A stretch of DNA of 6,248 nt from Nitrospiraceae bacterium. GTDB lineage: Bacteria; Nitrospirota; Nitrospiria; Nitrospirales; Nitrospiraceae. Of the stretch, positions 1 to 5,298 are shown in pieces. The stretch is taken from NCBI GenBank assembly GCA_014534095.1, contig JACVSD010000105.1, forward strand, positions 1-6,248, in the 5' to 3' direction. The stretch's first letter is position 1; each line of letters opens with the position of its first letter. The position numbers and the translations under genes are program-made. The notes beneath the pieces are model-generated. The model did not search any database. It worked only from the letters and a program-made list of their open reading frames with translations, and was not told the origin of the DNA.

Positions 1-753
1 CAACTACGGCAGCAGCTCGACGCCGCCAATCACGCCCTGGCCGTCGCCCAGTCGCCCGAGCGGATTGAAGCGCTAACGGCCGAACGCCAGCAGGTCCTGA
101 ACCAGATGCAAGCGCACGCTCTGGTGTCGCAGGTCTGGACCGAATCGATCTATGCGCCGGTCCTCTACGCCTATCCGGGCATTGCGTTTCGTCACGCCAA
201 CGGGCTGCTGCTGCAAGCGCGCCAGCTGCATCCGGCGAACCCGCATCTCCACGCCGCGCAACAGGCGCTCACAGCCCGGGCCGGTGCCTTCCCTCCTCCT
301 CCCGGCGAGTCAATTCCGGTTCCGCCGCGGACGTCGCTCTTGGTCCCTCAGGTACCGGACGGTACGTATCCACGGGAAGCGGCGCAGCTGCAGCAAGGTC
401 TGCCCTCTCCGTCACCCCTTGCCGCACCGTTCCTGAAGCCGACGTTTCCGCAAATCCAACCGCAAGGCGTACCGCACGGGTCCCTTCACCAGACTCCGTT
501 GCCTCCGACATTCCCGCAGAACGAATTGCATGGCATGCCGCGCGGCTCGTTCCCTCAGACCGCGGTCCCAACGTTCCCCCAGATCCAACCATTCAGCGTA
601 CCGCACGGCTCGTTCCCTCAAGGCACCGCGACTCCGACATTCCCGCAGATCCAACCGCAAGGTGTGCCGCACGGGTCGCTTCATCAGACTCCCGCGCCGA
701 GCCAGCCGGGGAGCGGCGCCGCCGAGCGCTTTTCGGGAACCGGACGACGCTAA
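1..753 (+). CDS. Unrecognised protein with C-terminal Pro/Gln-rich repeats (5'-partial)
   Basis: The frame is open from the first base of the window to the TAA at 751-753, so the true start lies upstream and only the last 250 residues are seen. Residues 1 to about 38 are rich in Gln, Ala, Leu and Glu with a heptad-like pattern, suggesting the end of a coiled coil. Residues 40-90 look globular or helical (Trp, Tyr, many His and Leu). From about residue 95 the chain is Pro-rich and then enters four tandem repeats (residues 147-233) starting PTFPQ and carrying a VPHGS-like core. The last 17 residues are Gly/Ser/Arg-rich. No membrane segment, catalytic motif or known domain is visible in this part. 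An internal ATG at 106 is unlikely to be the start because coding-like sequence continues before it. It could be a structural, surface or scaffold protein; function unknown. It ends 21 bp before the convergent gene at 775-1164. Confidence 0.7.
   Translation, partial: QLRQQLDAANHALAVAQSPERIEALTAERQQVLNQMQAHALVSQVWTESIYAPVLYAYPGIAFRHANGLLLQARQLHPANPHLHAAQQALTARAGAFPPPPGESIPVPPRTSLLVPQVPDGTYPREAAQLQQGLPSPSPLAAPFLKPTFPQIQPQGVPHGSLHQTPLPPTFPQNELHGMPRGSFPQTAVPTFPQIQPFSVPHGSFPQGTATPTFPQIQPQGVPHGSLHQTPAPSQPGSGAAERFSGTGRR
439..699 (+). repeat. Four in-frame tandem repeats of 63-66 bp
   Basis: Units at 439-504, 505-567, 568-633 and 634-699 encode 22, 21, 22 and 22 residues. Each begins Pro-Thr-Phe-Pro-Gln and has a Val/Met-Pro-(His/Arg)-Gly-Ser core. 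Units 1 and 4 match over their first 20 residues, while units 2 and 3 share a GSFPQ variant. All unit lengths are multiples of three, so the array is maintained as protein sequence. Third-position differences between units 1 and 4 suggest the duplication is not very recent. The repeats predict an extended, low-complexity, disordered segment. Confidence 0.9.
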
Positions 754-774
754 GCTGCCGCAGAGGTTTCCGCG

Positions 775-1164
775 CTACGCGGCCTTGTCTTGTGGTTCGT
801 GCTCTTGAAGTGTGTCGAGCCAGGCTTTGGCCCGGTCTGCATTGGCTTGGAGAGTCTGGAGGTCGTCGCTCAGTCGACTCAGCGACCGTTGCGACTCGGT
901 CATCCGCACCTCCGCCTGCTTCAATGCGGCTTTCAGCCGCGAGGTCTGCTTGGAATCGGAAGATGGAGCCGGCCGTTCCGCTGCCGGCACTGGGGGCAAG
1001 CGCTGGACGGAAAGGGCGAGCTGCACATCGGCAATGGCGTCCAATAAGGCCGACCGCTCCGCCTCGAGCCGTTTCACCTTCGGAGAGCGATTCACGTACA
1101 GCTCGGCCGCGTCCGTCAGACGCTGAACGCGTTCGATGAAATCCCGCCTCGATTTCTGAGCCAC
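775..1164 (-). CDS. Small coiled-coil protein of unknown function
   Basis: The gene encodes 129 residues with a TAG stop at 777-775. I chose the GTG at 1164-1162 because a GGAGG lies 5 nt upstream of it. The longer ATG reading at 1212 adds 16 residues, has no good Shine-Dalgarno and lies inside a strong hairpin stem. The protein has two charged helical stretches (about residues 1-53 and 72-118) joined by a Pro/Ala/Ser-rich linker (about 55-71). Leu, Ala and Val recur at heptad-like spacing with many Arg, Glu, Asp and Gln, as expected for a coiled-coil hairpin. There are no Cys residues, signal peptide or membrane segment, so it is probably cytoplasmic. I do not recognise the family. It faces the repeat protein tail to tail with 21 bp between stops. 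It is on the same strand as the dehydrogenase but separated from it by a strong inverted repeat. Confidence 0.65.
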   Translation of the reverse strand: MAQKSRRDFIERVQRLTDAAELYVNRSPKVKRLEAERSALLDAIADVQLALSVQRLPPVPAAERPAPSSDSKQTSRLKAALKQAEVRMTESQRSLSRLSDDLQTLQANADRAKAWLDTLQEHEPQDKAA

Positions 1165-1169
1165 CTTCC

Positions 1170-1174
1170 CCTCC
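1170..1174 (-). promoter_or_regulatory. Ribosome binding site deciding the GTG 1164 start
   Basis: On the minus strand the purine-rich run GGGGAGGGGAAG precedes the GTG. Its GGAGG core is 5 nt from the start codon. This is the best evidence for the shorter form of the coiled-coil protein over the ATG at 1212. Confidence 0.6.
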
Positions 1175-1204
1175 CCTTCTCTCTTGTACTCAGAGCAACA
1201 CGAT

Positions 1205-1236
1205 GCAGGCATCTAGGCATTCACCTAGATGCCTGC
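1205..1236 (-). terminator. Perfect 13-bp inverted repeat; possible terminator of the dehydrogenase gene
   Basis: The arms GCAGGCATCTAGG (1205-1217) and CCTAGATGCCTGC (1224-1236) are perfectly complementary around a 6-nt loop. On the minus strand the stem begins 57 nt after the dehydrogenase stop and ends about 30 nt before the Shine-Dalgarno of the coiled-coil gene. The downstream minus-strand sequence, ATCGTGTTGCT, is only moderately T-rich, so it is a weak match to an intrinsic terminator. It could instead be a transcript-stabilising hairpin or a protein-binding palindrome. The arms share CTAGG...CCTAG with the palindrome at 5160-5175. Confidence 0.4.
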
Positions 1237-1292
1237 CTGCACGCTCTCTGAATCCCTCACAAGAGAAAAGTCGATATTGGAGCGTCAACGGC

Positions 1293-2402
1293 TCAGCCGA
1301 TAGGGGCCGCAGCTGCCGAGGCCCCCGGGCGCCGTTCCGATTTCGTCTCAGACTTCAGGGACGCCATATCGATGGAGAAGCGGTACTTCACATCGGACTT
1401 GAGCATCCGACCGTAGGCTTCATTGATCTTCTGAATGGGAACCACTTCGACTTCGGCGGTGATGTTATGTGTTCCGCAAAAGTCGAGCATCTCTTGCGTT
1501 TCGAGAATACCGCCGATGCAGGAGCCGGAGAAGCTGCGGCGGCCGAAGATGAGGCCGAAGGCTGCCACCGGTAACGGCTTCTCCGGGGCGCCGACCATGA
1601 CAATGGTGCCGTCGCGGCGCAGCAGGTTGATGTAGGCGTTGATGTCGTGATCGGCAGACACGGCGTCCAGAATGAAATCGAAGCTGCCGGCGTGCTTCTG
1701 CATCTCCGCGCTATCGCTCGAAACGACGACCTCATGGGCACCGAGACGGAGCGCGTCCTCCTTCTTTTTGGGTGAATGCGTGAAGACGACAACCTGGGCG
1801 CCCAGCGCGCGCCCAAACTTCACCCCCATGTGCCCCAGTCCGCCCAGACCGACAATGCCGACTTTCTTGCCGTTCGTGACGCCCCAATGGCGCATCGGAG
1901 AATAGGTCGTGATCCCGGCGCAAAGGAGCGGCGCCGCACCGGCGAGGTCGAGGCTGGACGGCATACGCAGAACAAAGCGTTCGTCCACCACGATGCTCTC
2001 CGAGTAGCCGCCATAGGTGACGCCGCCGAGGTGCTTATCCGGAGCGTTATACGTGAGCGTCATGTTGGGGCAGAATTGCTCGAGGCCGGCTTTGCATTCC
2101 CCGCAGGTACCGTCCGAGTCCACCATACAACCGACTGCGGCCAGGTCACCGGGCTTGTACTTGGTCACGGCCGAGCCAACCTTCGTCACACGACCCACAA
2201 TCGCATGGCCCGGCACAAGGGGATAGACCGTAGGCATGGCGCCGCTCCACTCGTTGTGCACCATATGGAGATCCGAGTGACAGATGCCGCAAAAGAGGAT
2301 CTCGATTTGCACGTCGCGTTCGGTTGGATCCCGGCGGTCGATTGCCATGGAGGCCAGTGGGGATGTGGCATTGACCGCGGCGTACGCCTTCGCCTGATAC
2401 AT
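1293..2402 (-). CDS. Zinc-dependent alcohol dehydrogenase, YahK/CAD-like, probably NADP(H)
   Basis: The protein has 369 residues. The ATG at 2402 is firm because AGGGAGGTGA lies just upstream (2415-2406). It should reversibly oxidise primary alcohols or reduce aldehydes in the cytoplasm. The N-terminal GroES-like domain carries the expected catalytic zinc ligands Cys41 (in GICHSD), His66 (VPGH) and Cys161 (PLLCAG). The structural zinc lobe is Asp97, Cys100, Cys103, Cys111. The Rossmann fold has GLGGLG at 185-190. The segment after its second strand, FTHSPKKK (207-214), has Ser and Lys in place of the NAD-type acidic residue, which favours NADP(H). Two oddities stand out: the usual Glu after the zinc His is Ala67, and the first structural-zinc Cys is Asp. 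A Lys/Arg then Ala-rich tail of about 20 residues extends past the usual family end. It lies 238 bp downstream of the ABC permease on the same strand, probably as its own unit. The physiological substrate is not evident. Confidence 0.92.
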   Translation of the reverse strand: MYQAKAYAAVNATSPLASMAIDRRDPTERDVQIEILFCGICHSDLHMVHNEWSGAMPTVYPLVPGHAIVGRVTKVGSAVTKYKPGDLAAVGCMVDSDGTCGECKAGLEQFCPNMTLTYNAPDKHLGGVTYGGYSESIVVDERFVLRMPSSLDLAGAAPLLCAGITTYSPMRHWGVTNGKKVGIVGLGGLGHMGVKFGRALGAQVVVFTHSPKKKEDALRLGAHEVVVSSDSAEMQKHAGSFDFILDAVSADHDINAYINLLRRDGTIVMVGAPEKPLPVAAFGLIFGRRSFSGSCIGGILETQEMLDFCGTHNITAEVEVVPIQKINEAYGRMLKSDVKYRFSIDMASLKSETKSERRPGASAAAAPIG

Positions 2403-2521
2403 GAGTCACCTCCCTATGCTCTGCGGTTAATCAGTGATGAAGCAGATCCCGCCCAGGCACTGCCTTCATGACCCTGCAGAGCCGGATCGTGGCAAGCCGT
2501 ACCCGCGGCACACGCTTGTTC

Positions 2522-2595
2522 GGTTCGAGCCAAGGTGCCGCACAATGGAACACTTCACAAGTGCGGCGACCCCTGGCTTCATCAACGAGGGAACC
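2522..2595. other. Imperfect nested stem-loop in the permease-dehydrogenase gap
   Basis: The 238-bp gap between the dehydrogenase start and the permease stop holds nested complementary segments. GCCGCAC (2537-2543) pairs with GTGCGGC (2561-2567), AGCCA (2528-2532) with TGGCT (2574-2578), and GGTTC (2522-2526) with GAACC (2591-2595). Small bulges separate the three helices. A separate short hairpin, CCTTC-GGTT-GAAGG, lies at 2601-2614, 27 nt past the permease stop on the minus strand. Neither has a T-run, so a classical intrinsic terminator is not supported. It may be the structured 3' end of the exporter transcript or part of the dehydrogenase leader. No clear -35/-10 pair for the dehydrogenase was found here. 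Confidence 0.3.
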
Positions 2596-2640
2596 TAGCG
2601 CCTTCGGTTGAAGGACAGAGCCAGCCGCTCCTGACAAGCC

Positions 2641-3399
2641 CTAGCCTGCGCGATTGATGGTTCTCACGGCCAGCGAGAGGCACACAACGGTGAATAGCAC
2701 GAAAGCACCGAACTCCAGGAGGGCAATGGTCGCCGATCCCGCGCCCAGAAGCGTGAACCGCAGCACATCGACCTGCCAGGTCATCGGGTTCATCCAGGCG
2801 GCGGCACGAAACCAGACCGGCAGTTGTTCAATGGGATAGAACATGCTGCTTAGGAACATGAGGATAATATAGGCCACGCTGGTCATCGTATTGAACGAGT
2901 CCATGCGCCCGAGCCGGATCGCCAGAATACTGAACAGAAAAAACCACCCCGCCGTGGTGCAGGCCACGACGAACAGTGTAAGCGGCACCCATGACCATCG
3001 CACCGCCACGTCCATGACCAACGCCCCCAGCGTTATCACGAACAGAGACCCGAGCGCGCTCAGGAGGACGTTGAAACAGATCTTTCCGACCAGCAACTGC
3101 CGCCGCGTGATCGGGTAGGTCAGCAATTCGTAGAAAATGCCCGAGTCCTTATCCATGAACAGTCCCCAGGAAGCGTTCATGGCGATCCCGTACGTCGTCA
3201 TGCCCAACACCCCGGCCAGAAAGAACTCTGTGTAGCCGACTTCGACACCATGGACGGAAAACCGGCCCATCGTGCGCTCGAAGCCGAGTCCGAAGAGAAT
3301 CAAATAAGCAACGGGTACGAACAGGTCCCAGAACACGAACGCCAGGTTGGTGGTGCGCTGCCGGTAATCCCGATAGAAGACACCCGCGACGCCGTTCAT
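2641..3399 (-). CDS. ABC-2 type exporter permease
   Basis: This 252-residue inner-membrane protein has about six hydrophobic segments (roughly residues 20-40, 58-80, 107-129, 138-160, 172-190 and 222-245), as in ABC-2 permeases of the DrrB/NodJ type. Family hallmarks are the cytoplasmic coupling stretch around residues 83-106 (DKDSG, then E-LLTYPITR ending in GK) and the segment at 184-214. The latter contains SSMFYPIEQLP, a conserved NP at 204-205 and VDVLR. Its ATG overlaps the ATPase stop as ATGA (3399-3396), and GGAGG lies 7 nt upstream inside the ATPase gene (3411-3407), so translation is probably coupled. It should form a homodimer with two copies of the ATPase and export a substrate. 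The substrate (drug, lipid or polysaccharide) cannot be read from the sequence. The stop is TAG at 2643-2641. Confidence 0.92.
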   Translation of the reverse strand: MNGVAGVFYRDYRQRTTNLAFVFWDLFVPVAYLILFGLGFERTMGRFSVHGVEVGYTEFFLAGVLGMTTYGIAMNASWGLFMDKDSGIFYELLTYPITRRQLLVGKICFNVLLSALGSLFVITLGALVMDVAVRWSWVPLTLFVVACTTAGWFFLFSILAIRLGRMDSFNTMTSVAYIILMFLSSMFYPIEQLPVWFRAAAWMNPMTWQVDVLRFTLLGAGSATIALLEFGAFVLFTVVCLSLAVRTINRAG

Positions 3400-4352
3400 C
3401 GACCGCCCTCCGGCTCGCCGTCCCTATTCCCGATCAACTCGACAAAGATATCCTCGAGCGCCGCCCCACGAACTTCGACTTGCCGAAGCGGCGCCACACT
3501 CGCCAACTCCGCCAGCGCGGCCAGCACCCGCGACTCCTCCTGTTTGAAAAGCAACTCGACCCGTTCGCCGTCGATGCGCATCTCCACCGCCTGAAGAGCC
3601 TTCAGCTGTGAACCCACATCATGGCCGGATGCCACCGTGAAACTCACCCGGAACATCTCCGTCGAGAGACGCCTCAGATCCTGAAGGCTGCCCGCCGCCA
3701 GCGTCTTCCCATGGTGGATGATCATGATGCGGTCGCAAAGCTCTTCGGCTTCGCTCAAGACCTGGGTCGTGAGAAGGACCGCCCGGCCGTTTCGCGCTTC
3801 GCGGCGGATCCGGTCCAGAACCCGTCTTCGCATCATCGGATCCATACCGGTGGTGCTTTCGTCGAGAAAGATCACGGGCGAATCCACCATGAAAATCTTC
3901 GCGACCTGCACCCGCCGCTTCGTCCCCAGGCTCAAGTCTTGGACCGTTTTCCGTGCCTGCTCCCGCAAGTCGAACTCATCCAGAATGCTTTCCATGCGTG
4001 TCCGCACCTCGCTCGGCGAGACGCCATGCAGATAGGCATAGATGCGCAGGTTGTCCTCGACGGTCAGCAGATTGTCAACCGCTGTCTGCTGCAACACGAC
4101 GGCGAGCTGGCGTCGGACGTCCAGCGCCTGGCGGACCACGTCGTATCCCATAATGCGGGCCTGGCCCGACGACGGCGGCGTGATCGTCGTGAGAATCTTC
4201 ACGAGCGTCGTCTTCCCGGCCCCATTCGGACCCAGGAGACCGAAGATTTCGCCCGGCGCAACGTCGAACGACACCCCGTCCACCGCATACACCGGCCGAG
4301 GAACTCCGCTCTGATAGGATTTGCGAAGATTGTCGACCGTGATGGCTTTCAT
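3396..4352 (-). CDS. ABC-2 exporter ATP-binding protein, DrrA-like
   Basis: The protein has 318 residues from the ATG at 4352, where family homology begins (MKAITVDNLRKSY). A TTG at 4412 in the same frame would add 20 unconserved-looking residues and would coincide with a candidate -35 box, so I did not use it. No strong Shine-Dalgarno precedes either. Motifs: Walker A GPNGAGKT at 41-48; Q-loop Gln88/89; signature LSLGT at 140-144; Walker B VIFLDE at 160-165 followed by STTGMDP; and the switch position, Gln197 in TTQVLSEAEE. The catalytic Glu165 is present. LSLGT instead of LSGGQ and Gln instead of the H-loop His are deviations also known from DrrA-type exporters. Residues after about 220 form the accessory C-terminal domain of that family. 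It powers the permease encoded immediately downstream, with which it shares an ATGA overlap. Confidence 0.92.
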   Translation of the reverse strand: MKAITVDNLRKSYQSGVPRPVYAVDGVSFDVAPGEIFGLLGPNGAGKTTLVKILTTITPPSSGQARIMGYDVVRQALDVRRQLAVVLQQTAVDNLLTVEDNLRIYAYLHGVSPSEVRTRMESILDEFDLREQARKTVQDLSLGTKRRVQVAKIFMVDSPVIFLDESTTGMDPMMRRRVLDRIRREARNGRAVLLTTQVLSEAEELCDRIMIIHHGKTLAAGSLQDLRRLSTEMFRVSFTVASGHDVGSQLKALQAVEMRIDGERVELLFKQEESRVLAALAELASVAPLRQVEVRGAALEDIFVELIGNRDGEPEGGR

Positions 4353-4383
4353 GACTGCGAGAGCGCAACCGATTCGTGGCCCC

Positions 4384-4412
4384 ACAGTAAGACGAGGACG
4401 ACTTGATTGCAA
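4384..4412 (-). promoter_or_regulatory. Candidate sigma-70 promoter for the ABC exporter operon
   Basis: On the minus strand TTGCAA (4412-4407), a 17-bp spacer and TACTGT (4389-4384) give a partial match to the consensus -35 and -10 boxes (four and three of six bases). Transcription would begin near 4377 and leave a leader of about 25 nt before the ATG at 4352, which fits that start choice. The match is modest and could be chance. Confidence 0.3.
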
Positions 4413-4565
4413 CCGCGCTTGGCAGGCCCGCTTAACTTTCCTTGCCTCTACCGTACGTCATGCATCCCAGGTGAGGAGAATCGACCGGTGAAATGTCGCC
4501 GTTGAGGACGCGATGATGGGCATGCGCCGTCGCCGGCCGCACTGATGAATACGCAGACTCCCCGG

Positions 4566-4603
4566 CGCGCGACGGTCTGGCTCACACAGTCACCGCGCGA
4601 CGG
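4566..4603 (+). repeat. 10-bp direct repeat around the phosphatase -35 box
   Basis: CGCGCGACGG occurs at 4566-4575 and again, exactly, at 4594-4603. The two copies are 28 bp apart start to start and bracket the candidate -35 element, with the second copy ending 1 bp before the -10. This is the layout of a possible activator or repressor site, but no regulator is known from the window. Confidence 0.45.
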
Positions 4604-4610
4604 ATAGAAT
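4581..4610 (+). promoter_or_regulatory. Candidate sigma-70 promoter for the HAD phosphatase
   Basis: CTCACA (4581-4586) and TAGAAT (4605-4610) are separated by 18 bp and match the consensus -35 and -10 boxes at four and five of six bases. Transcription starting near 4617 would leave a leader of about 40 nt containing the GGAGG. The 10-bp direct repeat overlaps the spacer. Confidence 0.4.
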
Positions 4611-4644
4611 GTAGAACATCGGCGAAGAGGCAGCAGCTTTTAAC

Positions 4645-4649
4645 GGAGG
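4645..4649 (+). promoter_or_regulatory. Ribosome binding site deciding the GTG 4659 start
   Basis: GGAGG directly abuts the ATG at 4650 with no spacer, which is too close for that ATG. It is 9 nt from the in-frame GTG at 4659, a normal distance. This favours GTG as the start of the phosphatase, with the ATG form three residues longer as the alternative. Confidence 0.6.
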
Positions 4650-4658
4650 ATGGCACGA

Positions 4659-5123
4659 GTGAAGAAGTCCGCAGGGAATTCTAAGAACAAGACGGTGATC
4701 TTTGACTTGGACGGCACTCTTGCCGACATCGCGCATCGGATGCCCCTCATCGAAGGGACCAAGAAACGGTGGAAAGAATTTTTCCTCGCTTCGACCCACG
4801 ACGCGCCGATGACACCGGTTATTGAAGTTTGTGCCGCGCTGCATCGCTGTGGCTATACCATTCGCATCCTCTCCGGTCGCAGCGAATCGGTCCGCGCCCA
4901 GACGATCGCGTGGCTTGAGCGCCACGGCGTGCCCTACCACTCACTCACGATGCGAGGCAGCCGCGATTTTCGGCCTGATCATGTGCTGAAATGGGCCTGG
5001 CTCGAGCGGCTGCGTACGGACGGCGAGGACATCCTGTGTATCTTTGACGACCGCACCAGTGTGGTCGCCATGTGGCGAGAGCGCGGCTTGATGTGCTTTC
5101 AGGTAGCCGAAAGTAGCGAGTGA
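4659..5123 (+). CDS. HAD-family phosphatase resembling T4 Pnkp 3'-phosphatase domain
   Basis: The protein has 154 residues from the GTG at 4659 (157 from the ATG at 4650; see the ribosome binding site). HAD motif I is FDLDGTLAD with nucleophile Asp16 and acid/base Asp18. Motif II is LSGRSE with Ser72. The motif III Lys is Lys111 in DHVLKWAW. Motif IV is FDDRTSVVAMW with Asp130 and Asp131. The order, spacing and the end of the chain (MW-E-GL-CFQVA) resemble the C-terminal 3'-phosphatase half of T4 polynucleotide kinase/phosphatase. No P-loop kinase half is present and the length leaves no room for one. By family it would remove 3'-phosphates (or related phosphomonoesters) from nucleic acid ends in a magnesium-dependent reaction; the actual substrate is inferred. 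The LigD polymerase gene begins 175 bp downstream in the same direction, which fits a role in preparing broken ends. A general nucleotide phosphatase remains possible. Confidence 0.85.
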   Translation: MKKSAGNSKNKTVIFDLDGTLADIAHRMPLIEGTKKRWKEFFLASTHDAPMTPVIEVCAALHRCGYTIRILSGRSESVRAQTIAWLERHGVPYHSLTMRGSRDFRPDHVLKWAWLERLRTDGEDILCIFDDRTSVVAMWRERGLMCFQVAESSE

Positions 5124-5159
5124 AGGCCGACGTGACATCTTAGCTTACCCGCGGGGTAC

Positions 5160-5175
5160 CTAGGCAGCTGCCTAG
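5160..5175. repeat. Perfect 16-bp palindrome between phosphatase and LigD polymerase
   Basis: CTAGGCAGCTGCCTAG is its own reverse complement. Flanking ACCCG (5147-5151) and CGGGT (5176-5180) can add an outer helix with an asymmetric bulge. The 10-bp palindrome GGCCGCGGCC follows at 5183-5192. There is no T-run, so intrinsic termination is not supported. An AT-rich patch at 5198-5214 follows, but no convincing -35/-10 pair for the LigD gene was found. A regulator-binding site or an RNA hairpin are both possible. Confidence 0.5.
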
Positions 5176-5298
5176 CGGGTCGGGCCGCGGCCGTTCGGTA
5201 AAGTATTATTAGGATACGGTCAACAGGACTCGTTTAAAAGCAGCGGGCGACCTTACGAACAGTGACACCGGGTCATCGACTAAGGCACAGGTACGGCA

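Larger units (their letters stand above)
4353..4658. other. Divergent intergenic region between exporter and phosphatase genes
   Basis: About 306 bp separate the divergent start codons at 4352 (minus) and 4659 (plus). It holds a weak minus-strand promoter candidate next to the ATPase, a plus-strand promoter candidate with a flanking 10-bp direct repeat, and the phosphatase ribosome binding site. The middle part (about 4415-4560) shows no convincing gene, RNA or hairpin. ORFs crossing it are extensions or antisense shadows of neighbours. Confidence 0.5.

Noticed and set aside
152..436. Second-frame plus-strand ORF inside the repeat protein
   Set aside because: It is Arg/Ser/Pro-rich shadow coding. 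The frame of the repeats is the one kept by unit lengths in multiples of three.
439..699. CRISPR-like array
   Set aside because: The units are contiguous, in frame, diverged and inside an open reading frame, with no unique spacers. They are protein repeats.
1776..2471. 231-residue plus-strand ORF across the dehydrogenase region
   Set aside because: It is antisense to the dehydrogenase, which has full zinc and Rossmann motifs and a strong ribosome binding site. The ORF has no family features and results from GC-rich codon bias.
3621..4406. 261-residue plus-strand ORF opposite the ABC ATPase
   Set aside because: It lies antisense to clear Walker A, signature and Walker B motifs. Its composition is His/Arg-rich without a recognisable fold.
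4353..4412. TTG start extending the ABC ATPase by 20 residues
   Set aside because: There is no Shine-Dalgarno, the added residues do not look like the family, and the TTG coincides with a candidate -35 box.
5183..5192. GGCCGCGGCC palindrome as an intrinsic terminator of the phosphatase gene
   Set aside because: No T-run follows it, and short GC palindromes are common in GC-rich DNA.
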